The notes beneath the pieces are model-generated. The model saw only the letters and a program-made list of their open reading frames with translations, was not told where the DNA came from and searched no databases. From NCBI GenBank assembly GCA_041488375.1, contig JBGPPD010000207.1:1-5046 (forward strand): a stretch of DNA of 5,046 nt, read 5' to 3'. The position numbers and the translations under genes are program-made. The number at the start of each line of letters is the position of its first letter. The first letter of the stretch is position 1. This DNA comes from JAABQT01 sp041488375 (GTDB lineage: Bacteria; Pseudomonadota; Gammaproteobacteria; Burkholderiales; SG8-39). Positions 1 to 4,662 of the stretch are shown here, one piece after another.

Positions 1-705
1 CCCGCGCATCCGCCGCACGTCCGCCGGCGCAAGGATCCCGCTCTCGGTAACGACCAGCTTGTCCTGCGGCACGCGGGGCAGCAGATCGAGCGTCGTCTCC
101 AACCTCGTTTCGAAAGTGCGCAGGTCCCGATTGTTGATGCCCAGCAGCGGCGTCTCGAGCCCGAGCGCCGCTTCCAGCTCCGTGCCGTCGTGGACCTCCA
201 CCAGCACCGCCATGCCCAGGCCCTGCGCCAGCCGTTCCAGCCCGCGCATGTCACCCGGGGCGAGCGCGGCGGCGATCAAAAGGATGCAATCGGCGCCCAG
301 CGCGCGCGCTTCGTAGACCTGGTAGGGCTCGACCACGAAGTCCTTGCGCAGGACCGGCAGCGCGCAAGCCGCCCGAGCCTGGGCCAAGTGCTCCGGAGCG
401 CCCTGGAAGTACTCGCGGTCGGTCAGCACCGAGAGGCAGGCCGCACCCGCGGCCGCATAGCTGCGCGCGATCCCTGCCGGATCGAAGTGCTCGCGCAGCA
501 CGCCTTTCGACGGGCTGGCGCGCTTGATTTCCGCGATCACCGCCGGCTTGCCCGCTGCGACCCTCGCGCGCAATGCGCCGGCGAAATCCCGCGGCGGCGG
601 CATCGCCCGCGCGCTGCGCTCGACGGCCTCCAGCGGCACCGCGGCGCGCGCCGCGGCCACTTCAGCCCGCTTGGTGGCGAGGATGCGGCGCAGGATGTCG
701 GACAT
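1..705 (-). CDS. trpC: Indole-3-glycerol-phosphate synthase TrpC (C-terminus cut by window edge)
   Basis: Cytoplasmic (beta/alpha)8-barrel enzyme that closes the ring of 1-(2-carboxyphenylamino)-1-deoxyribulose 5-phosphate to indole-3-glycerol phosphate, releasing CO2 and water. The frame is open for 235 codons from ATG at 705 to base 1; the family is usually about 260-270 aa, so roughly 25-35 residues are missing, including the last phosphate-binding strand. Visible family motifs are AEIKRASPSKG (58-68, with E59 and K61), LRKDF (119-123, with the catalytic-type Lys121), LVEVH (168-172), GINNRDL (189-195) and TESGI (220-224). The N-terminus MSDILRRILATKRAEV is the usual short helix before the barrel. 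The start follows the trpD stop by 4 bp, and AAGGG at 718-714 inside the trpD end is 8 nt upstream, so it is the last visible gene of the trp operon. No trpF domain is fused within the visible part. Confidence 0.96.
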   Translation of the reverse strand, partial: MSDILRRILATKRAEVAAARAAVPLEAVERSARAMPPPRDFAGALRARVAAGKPAVIAEIKRASPSKGVLREHFDPAGIARSYAAAGAACLSVLTDREYFQGAPEHLAQARAACALPVLRKDFVVEPYQVYEARALGADCILLIAAALAPGDMRGLERLAQGLGMAVLVEVHDGTELEAALGLETPLLGINNRDLRTFETRLETTLDLLPRVPQDKLVVTESGILAPADVRRMRG

Positions 706-709
706 CCGC

Positions 710-1750
710 TCAGCCCTTGGGCTTGAAGCGCTGGGTGAAGGCGATGAAGTCGTCCAGCTTCTGCTTCGCCTCGCCCTTGGCGATGGCGCGCCGCGCGCGG
801 TCGATGCCGGCCTGGAGCGAATCCGCGGCGCCGGAGACATAGATCGACGCGCCGGCGTTCAGCAGCACGATGTTCAGCGCCGGGCCGGGCTGGTTCTCCA
901 GCACCGCCTGGATCATCTGCTTGGACTCCTCCACCGTGTTCACCTGGATCGCGCGCCGGTCGTAGAGCTCTACGCCGAACTGCTGCGGGTGGATGGTGTA
1001 CTCGAGGATCTCGCCGTTCACCAGCTCGCCGACCATGGTCTCGCCGGAGATCGAGATCTCGTCCAGGCCCTCCAGCCCGAATACCGTCATCACATGCTTG
1101 GACCCCAGGCGCTGCAGCACGCGCACCTGGATGCCGACCAGGTCGGGGTGGAAGACGCCCAGCACCTGGTTGGGCGCGCCCGCCGGGTTGGTCAGCGGGC
1201 CGAGGATGTTGAAGAGGGTGCGCACGCCGAGCTCCTTGCGCACCGGCGCCGCGTATTTCATCGCCGCGTGATGCGCCGGCGCGAACATGAAACCGATGCC
1301 GAGCTTCTCGATCGCCTCGCCGGTCTGCTCGGGCGTCATGGCGATATTCGCGCCCAGCGCCTCGAGCACTTCGGCGCTGCCGGAAGACGAAGAAACCGAG
1401 CGTCCCATGTGCTTGGCGACCCGCGCCCCGGCCGCCGCCGCGACGAAGGCCGAAGCGGTCGAGACATTGAAGGTGTGCGCGGCATCGCCTCCCGTGCCGC
1501 AGGTGTCCACCAGGCGGCTCGCGTCCGCGACCCGGACCGGAGTGGCGAACTCGCGCATCACCTGCGCCGCCGCGGCGATCTCGCCGATGGTCTCCTTCTT
1601 CACCCGCAGGCCGACGACGAAGCCGCCGATCTGCGCCGGCGTCAGCTCGCCGCGCATGATCTGGCGCATGATGTGCAGCATCTCGTCATGGAACACCTCG
1701 CGGTGCTCCACCGTGCGCTGGATCGCCTCCGCGATCGTGATCTGTTTCAT
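710..1750 (-). CDS. trpD: Anthranilate phosphoribosyltransferase TrpD
   Basis: Transfers the phosphoribosyl group of PRPP to anthranilate, the second committed step of tryptophan synthesis. It has 346 aa, full length for the stand-alone enzyme with no fused glutaminase domain. The helical N-terminal domain (HREVFHDEMLHIMRQIMRGEL, 16-36) is followed by the glycine-rich PRPP loop CGTGGD (84-89), TFNVSTAS (93-100), KHMGRSVSSSSGSAEVLEALG (113-133), the anthranilate/PRPP segment ending in RTLFNILGPLTNP (177-189) and the metal-binding pair in GLDE (228-231). The loop usually written KHGNR or KHGGR reads KHMGR here, with Met115 in place of a Gly. The ATG at 1750 is chosen because it overlaps the trpG stop (ATGA) and has GGGGAG at 1762-1757, 6 nt upstream. 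The same frame stays open upstream to 2161, but that extension reads through trpG and is arginine-rich nonsense. Third gene of the operon. Confidence 0.97.
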   Translation of the reverse strand: MKQITIAEAIQRTVEHREVFHDEMLHIMRQIMRGELTPAQIGGFVVGLRVKKETIGEIAAAAQVMREFATPVRVADASRLVDTCGTGGDAAHTFNVSTASAFVAAAAGARVAKHMGRSVSSSSGSAEVLEALGANIAMTPEQTGEAIEKLGIGFMFAPAHHAAMKYAAPVRKELGVRTLFNILGPLTNPAGAPNQVLGVFHPDLVGIQVRVLQRLGSKHVMTVFGLEGLDEISISGETMVGELVNGEILEYTIHPQQFGVELYDRRAIQVNTVEESKQMIQAVLENQPGPALNIVLLNAGASIYVSGAADSLQAGIDRARRAIAKGEAKQKLDDFIAFTQRFKPKG

Positions 1751-2319
1751 TGCATTCTCCCCTTGAGGAAATTCTCGAGCAGCTGGTGGCCGTGCTCGGT
1801 GAGCAGGGCCTCCGGATGAAATTGCACGCCCTCCACCGCCATCTCGCGGTGGCGCAGGCCCATGATCTCGCCGTCCTCTGAGTGTGCGCTCACCTCCAGC
1901 ATCGCGGGCAAGCTGTCCCGCTCCACCGCCAGCGAGTGATAACGCGTGGCGGTGAAATCCTGCGGGATGCCTGCGAACACGCCGCGCCCGTCGTGGTGGA
2001 TCTGCGACACCTTGCCATGCATCACGCGCTGCGCGTGCACCACCTTGCCGCCGAAGGCCTGCCCGATCGCCTGGTGCCCCAGGCAAACGCCGAGGATCGG
2101 CAGCTTGCCGGACAGCCGCCGGATCAGCTCGAGCGAAATGCCAGCCTCGTTCGGCGTGCACGGCCCCGGCGAGATCACGATGCGCTCGGGCCGCATGCGC
2201 ACCACCTCGTCCACGCTCGCCTCGTCGTTGCGCAGCACCTTCACCTCGGCGCCCAGCTCTCCCAGGTATTGCACCAGGTTGTAGGTGAAGGAATCGTAGT
2301 TGTCGAGCACCAGGATCAT
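1747..2319 (-). CDS. trpG: Anthranilate synthase component II, glutamine amidotransferase TrpG
   Basis: Class I glutamine amidotransferase subunit: hydrolyses glutamine and channels ammonia to TrpE for anthranilate formation. It has 190 aa, normal for TrpG/PabA. It opens MILVLDNYDSFTYNLVQYLG, then shows SPGPCTP (50-56), the nucleophile elbow GVCLGHQ with Cys79 (77-83) and the His168/Glu170 pair in FHPE (167-170). The residue after FHPE is Ala where most relatives have Ser (FHPES); the catalytic triad itself is intact. The start overlaps the trpE stop by ATGA, with GGAGG at 2328-2324 only 4 nt upstream, inside the trpE end, suggesting coupled translation and equal subunit amounts. Sequence does not exclude a second role with PabB in folate synthesis, as in organisms where one TrpG/PabA serves both enzymes; its place between trpE and trpD makes tryptophan the main role. 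Confidence 0.96.
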   Translation of the reverse strand: MILVLDNYDSFTYNLVQYLGELGAEVKVLRNDEASVDEVVRMRPERIVISPGPCTPNEAGISLELIRRLSGKLPILGVCLGHQAIGQAFGGKVVHAQRVMHGKVSQIHHDGRGVFAGIPQDFTATRYHSLAVERDSLPAMLEVSAHSEDGEIMGLRHREMAVEGVQFHPEALLTEHGHQLLENFLKGRMQ

Positions 2320-3806
2320 GGCGCCTCCGCCGCGGCGATCTCAGCCGCCCTGAGGATGGCGCGCGCCTTGTGCCGCGTCTCCTGCCACTCGGACTGCGGG
2401 TCGGAATCCGCCACCACGCCGGCGGCGGCCTGCACGTGCAGCTTGCCGTCCTTCAGCACAGCGGTACGGATGGCGATGGCGACGTCCATGTCGCCGTTGA
2501 AGCCCAGGTAGCCCACCGCCCCGCTGTAGACGCCGCGCTTCACCGGCTCGAGCTCGTCGATGATCTGCATCGCCCGCACCTTGGGCGCGCCGGTCACCGT
2601 TCCCGCCGGAAAAGTGGCCTTGAACACGTCGAGCGCGTCCACCCCGGGCGCGCAGCGCCCCTCGACGTTGGAGACGATGTGCATGACATGGGAATACCGC
2701 TCGACCACCATCTTCTCGGTCACCTGCACGCTGCCGGTGGCGGCGACGCGGCCGACGTCGTTGCGCCCCAGGTCGATGAGCATCACGTGCTCGGCGCGCT
2801 CTTTCGGGTCGGCCAGCAGTTCCCCGGCGATGCGCGCGTCCTCCTGGGGCGTCGCGCCGCGCGGGCGCGTCCCGGCGATCGGGCGCAGCGTGATCTTGTC
2901 CCCCGCGACGCGCACCATGATCTCGGGCGAGGCGCCGACCACCTGGTGGTCGCCGAAATCGAAATAGAACATGTAGGGCGACGGGTTGAGGCCGCGCAGC
3001 GCGCGGTAAAGCGTGATCGGCGGCGCGCGGAATTCGCGCGTGGTGCGCTGCGACACCTGCACCTGCATGCAATCGCCGGCGTAGACGTACTCCTTCGCCT
3101 TGCGCACCGCGGCGAGGAAATCGGCCTCCGTGAACGAGCAGGCAAGCTGCGCCGGGGCCGCCTCGTCGCGCGGCTGCGCCAGCACCAGGCCCTCGGGCAG
3201 CGGCGAGGCGAGACGCGCGCGCAGGCGCTCCAGGCGCTCCTTCGCGGCGCGCCAGGCGTCGGGTTGCCGCGGATCGGCGTACACCACCAGGTGCAGCTTG
3301 CCGAGCACGTTGTCCACCACCGCCAGCTCGTCCGAGACGAGCAGCAGCATGTCGGGCGTGCCGAGCGCATCCGGCTTCGCAGCCCCGAGCGCGCGCGGCT
3401 CCACGTGGCGCACTGTCTCGTAGCCGAAGTAGCCGGCCAGGCCGCCCGGGAACTTGAGCGTGCCCGGCGCAGGCGCAACGCGATGGCGCCTGAGGTAGGC
3501 GCGCACGAATTCGAACGGGTCGCCCCGGGTTTCCTCCAGGCAGACGTCGGCGCCCCGCGCGTCTCGCAGCAGGCGGCGCACCTTGTCGCCGCGCGCTTCG
3601 ATGCGCTCGGCGCAGGGCAGGCCGATGAAGGAATAGCGCCCGAAGCGCTCGCCGCCGACCACCGATTCGAGCAGGTAACTGTAGGGGCCGCCGGCGAGCT
3701 TCAGGTACACCGCGAGCGGCGTGTAGAGATCGGCGCGCGCTTCCGCCAACACCGGGATGCGGGTAAAGCCTTGCTGCGCGAGTTGCTGGAACTCGAGCTC
3801 GTTCAT
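2316..3806 (-). CDS. trpE: Anthranilate synthase component I TrpE
   Basis: Chorismate-using subunit of anthranilate synthase; with ammonia from TrpG it makes anthranilate and pyruvate, the first committed step to tryptophan. 496 aa, standard length. The N-terminal domain carries the feedback-inhibition segment YLLES (44-48) and GRYSFIGL (56-63), so the enzyme is expected to be inhibited by tryptophan. The C-terminal chorismate-binding domain shows NPSPYMFYFDF (274-284), PIAGTRPRG (309-317), ERAEHVMLIDLGRND (336-350), FPAGTVTGAPKVRAM (399-413) and VYSGAVGYLGFNGDMD (426-441), followed by QAAAGVVADSDP. TrpE rather than PabB or an isochorismate synthase is supported by the LLES segment and adjacent trpG and trpD. 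ATG at 3806 is preceded by GGAG at 3818-3815, 8 nt away. The stop overlaps trpG. An upstream Trp-rich leader peptide points to control by tryptophan supply. Confidence 0.97.
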   Translation of the reverse strand: MNELEFQQLAQQGFTRIPVLAEARADLYTPLAVYLKLAGGPYSYLLESVVGGERFGRYSFIGLPCAERIEARGDKVRRLLRDARGADVCLEETRGDPFEFVRAYLRRHRVAPAPGTLKFPGGLAGYFGYETVRHVEPRALGAAKPDALGTPDMLLLVSDELAVVDNVLGKLHLVVYADPRQPDAWRAAKERLERLRARLASPLPEGLVLAQPRDEAAPAQLACSFTEADFLAAVRKAKEYVYAGDCMQVQVSQRTTREFRAPPITLYRALRGLNPSPYMFYFDFGDHQVVGASPEIMVRVAGDKITLRPIAGTRPRGATPQEDARIAGELLADPKERAEHVMLIDLGRNDVGRVAATGSVQVTEKMVVERYSHVMHIVSNVEGRCAPGVDALDVFKATFPAGTVTGAPKVRAMQIIDELEPVKRGVYSGAVGYLGFNGDMDVAIAIRTAVLKDGKLHVQAAAGVVADSDPQSEWQETRHKARAILRAAEIAAAEAP

Positions 3807-3814
3807 GAAACGAT

Positions 3815-3822
3815 CTCCGCTG
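3815..3822 (-). promoter_or_regulatory. trpE ribosome binding site, complementary to the leader Trp-codon region
   Basis: The minus strand reads CAGCGGAG here; GGAG (3818-3815) is the Shine-Dalgarno of trpE at 8 nt from its ATG. All eight bases are perfectly complementary to CTCCGCTG at 3930-3923, which spans Leu11, Arg12 and the start of the first Trp codon of the leader peptide. Pairing would hide the trpE ribosome binding site. The complementarity is visible directly; its use in regulation is inference, since any CTCC would pair with a GGAG core. Confidence 0.5.
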
Positions 3823-3859
3823 CACCTGCCTTGGGGGAACTGCTTCGCGGCCTGGGAGA

Positions 3860-3889
3860 CACGCGCCGCCGAGCCGCACGGGGCGCGCG
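3860..3889 (-). terminator. Candidate attenuator stem-loop upstream of trpE
   Basis: CGCGCGCC (3889-3882) pairs with GGCGCGTG (3867-3860) over 8 positions with one G-U, enclosing a 14-nt segment that can add three more pairs (CCG/CGG). It starts 5 nt after the leader stop codon, the place of the terminator arm in trp attenuators. The bases that follow are TCTCCCAGG, not a run of U, so it is a poor intrinsic terminator by the usual rule. It may act with Rho, as a pause hairpin, or only as a structural switch. Confidence 0.4.
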
Positions 3890-3894
3890 AGGGA

Positions 3895-3960
3895 TTAGCG
3901 GCGCCAGCGGCGCCAGCTCTGCCAGCGGAGGTTCTCGGTGCGCAGGGATGCGGTTGTCAC
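3895..3960 (-). CDS. trpL: Trp operon leader peptide (TrpL-like), 21 aa, GTG start
   Basis: Small ORF between rpe and trpE. GTG at 3960, stop TAA at 3897-3895, 21 residues beginning MTTASLRTEN and ending RWQSWRRWRR. Trp is at 13, 16 and 19, that is 3 of the last 9 codons, in the tail of the peptide and just before a stem-loop. That is the hallmark of a tryptophan attenuation sensor: a ribosome starved for Trp-tRNA stalls on these TGG codons (3924-3922, 3915-3913, 3906-3904) and changes folding of the RNA ahead of trpE. The peptide itself is strongly basic (six Arg, one Glu). No Shine-Dalgarno is seen; a TGGTATAGT box ends 10 nt before the GTG, so the mRNA probably starts at or within about 4 nt of it. 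GTG is the only plausible start downstream of that promoter. It is unrelated in sequence to E. coli TrpL; the symbol is by role. Confidence 0.75.
   Translation of the reverse strand: MTTASLRTENLRWQSWRRWRR
3898..3915 (-). repeat. Tandem 9-nt repeat TGGCGCCGC x2 in the leader ORF
   Basis: Two exact adjacent copies of TGG CGC CGC encode the Trp-Arg-Arg pairs at the end of the leader peptide. Each copy contains the self-complementary GGCGCC, so the two can fold on each other with a 3-nt loop. The duplication adds a third Trp codon and a hairpin in one step. Confidence 0.85.
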
Positions 3961-3970
3961 AGCGACGGGA

Positions 3971-4000
3971 ACTATACCACCAGGCGCGCACGCATGTCGC
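3971..4000 (-). promoter_or_regulatory. Predicted extended -10 promoter of the trp operon, inside the end of rpe
   Basis: The minus strand reads TGGTATAGT at 3979-3971: a TG extended -10 and a TATAGT hexamer matching TATAAT at 5 of 6. GCGACA at 4000-3995 matches the last four bases of TTGACA with an 18-bp spacer. The box overlaps the final Val codon and TAG stop of rpe. The expected start is about 3964-3960, right at the leader GTG. The operon could therefore be transcribed separately from rpe, although read-through from rpe is not excluded, as no terminator separates them apart from the attenuator hairpin. Confidence 0.6.
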
Positions 4001-4637
4001 GGATGGCGGCCGCATAGTCGCGGTCCTTGGTGCCGAAAATCGCCGAGCCGGCGACGAAGGTATCCGCCCCGGCCTTGGCGATCTCCGCGATGTTGTCGGC
4101 CTTCACGCCCCCGTCCACTTCCAGCCAGATGTCGCGCCCGAGCCTGTCGATGCGCATGCGCACCTCGGCGATCTTGGGCAGGACGGATCGGATGAACTGC
4201 TGGCCGCCGAAGCCGGGATTGACCGACATGAGCAGCACCAGGTCGAGCTTGTCCAGCGTGTAATCGAGGCAGTCGAGCGGCGTGGCCGGATTGAGCACCA
4301 GGCCGGCCTTGCAGCCCTGCTCCTTGATCAGCTCGATGGTGCGATCCACGTGGCCCGAGGCTTCGGGGTGGAAGCTGATGATGCTCGCGCCCGCCTTGGC
4401 GAAGTCGGCAAGGATGCGGTCCACCGGCTTGACCATCAGGTGCACGTCGATCGGCATGCGCAGGTGCGGCTTGAGCGCGGCGCACACCAGGGGCCCGACG
4501 GTGAGGTTGGGGACGTAGTGATTGTCCATCACGTCGAAATGCAGCAGGTCCGCGCCGGCGGCCTCGACCGCGCGCACCTCCTCCCCGAGCCGCGCGAAAT
4601 CCGCCGACAGGATGCTGGGAGCGATGCGGAAAGCCAT
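3972..4637 (-). CDS. rpe: Ribulose-phosphate 3-epimerase Rpe
   Basis: Cytoplasmic, metal-dependent TIM-barrel enzyme interconverting D-ribulose 5-phosphate and D-xylulose 5-phosphate in the pentose phosphate pathway (and the Calvin cycle where present). 221 aa, the normal length. Motifs in order are APSILSADF (6-14), the metal/catalytic segment LLHFDVMDNHYVPNLTVGP (31-49, with His33 and Asp35), DVHLMV (64-69, with His66), SVNPGFGGQQFI (138-149), LEVDGGV (172-178, with catalytic-type Asp175) and the phosphate-binding AGSAIFG (196-202). ATG at 4637 gives the standard N-terminus MAFRIAPSIL; no Shine-Dalgarno precedes it. Its 3' end carries the predicted trp promoter. In many betaproteobacteria rpe is followed by gph (phosphoglycolate phosphatase) before trpE; no gph is present here. 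Confidence 0.97.
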   Translation of the reverse strand: MAFRIAPSILSADFARLGEEVRAVEAAGADLLHFDVMDNHYVPNLTVGPLVCAALKPHLRMPIDVHLMVKPVDRILADFAKAGASIISFHPEASGHVDRTIELIKEQGCKAGLVLNPATPLDCLDYTLDKLDLVLLMSVNPGFGGQQFIRSVLPKIAEVRMRIDRLGRDIWLEVDGGVKADNIAEIAKAGADTFVAGSAIFGTKDRDYAAAIRDMRARLVV

Positions 4638-4646
4638 GGCCGCGCG

Positions 4647-4652
4647 AGTTTA
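4647..4652 (-). promoter_or_regulatory. Possible -10 box for rpe
   Basis: The minus strand reads TAAACT (4 of 6 matches to TATAAT) with 9 nt between it and the rpe ATG. It lies in the only AT-rich patch (agtttacaat, 4647-4656) of the 25-bp divergent gap. No recognisable -35 lies upstream, inside apaG. If used, the rpe 5' UTR would be only about 2-4 nt. Confidence 0.3.
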
Positions 4653-4656
4653 CAAT
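4651..4656 (+). promoter_or_regulatory. Possible -10 box for apaG, placed for a leaderless mRNA
   Basis: TACAAT matches the TATAAT consensus at 5 of 6. Six bases (gcgccc) separate it from the apaG ATG, which puts the expected transcription start on the A of that ATG. There is no good -35 in the rpe coding sequence upstream, and no Shine-Dalgarno in front of apaG, consistent with a leaderless transcript. Confidence 0.45.
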
Positions 4657-4662
4657 GCGCCC

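Larger units (their letters stand above)
3807..3964 (-). promoter_or_regulatory. trp operon leader / attenuator region
   Basis: This is the 5' untranslated region of trpE from the predicted transcription start (about 3964-3960) to the trpE ATG. In order it holds a Trp-rich leader ORF (3960-3895), a GC-rich stem-loop (3889-3860), a 53-nt spacer and the trpE ribosome binding site. Alternative pairings exist. GGCGCC at 3914-3909 can pair with GGCGCC at 3905-3900 inside the leader ORF. GCGCCGC at 3904-3898 can pair with GCGGCGC at 3869-3863, which would break the stem-loop. The architecture matches ribosome-mediated attenuation as known for E. coli trpL and rhizobial trp leaders. The exact switching mechanism is not certain, because the stem-loop lacks a U-tract and the GC-rich sequence favours chance pairings. 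No TrpR-type operator was recognised. Confidence 0.65.

Noticed and set aside
524..1819. Long open frame on the + strand (431 codons) antisense to trpC and trpD
   Set aside because: It is His/Arg/Ala/Asp-rich with no recognisable motif, and the opposite strand encodes canonical TrpD and TrpC. Long antisense frames are expected in GC-rich coding DNA.
1751..2161. N-terminal extension of the trpD frame to an ATG at 2161
   Set aside because: The extension reads out of frame through trpG, and the ATG at 1750 has a Shine-Dalgarno, the ATGA overlap and the family N-terminus.
2341..3879. Long - strand frame (512 codons) in another phase across trpE
   Set aside because: Arg/Ala-rich low-complexity translation, fully overlapping TrpE whose motifs are all in the other frame.
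4522..4662. N-terminal extension of apaG
   Set aside because: It lies antisense to rpe, has a Ser/Arg-rich non-family sequence, and would add 47 residues to a protein whose family starts at the 4663 ATG.
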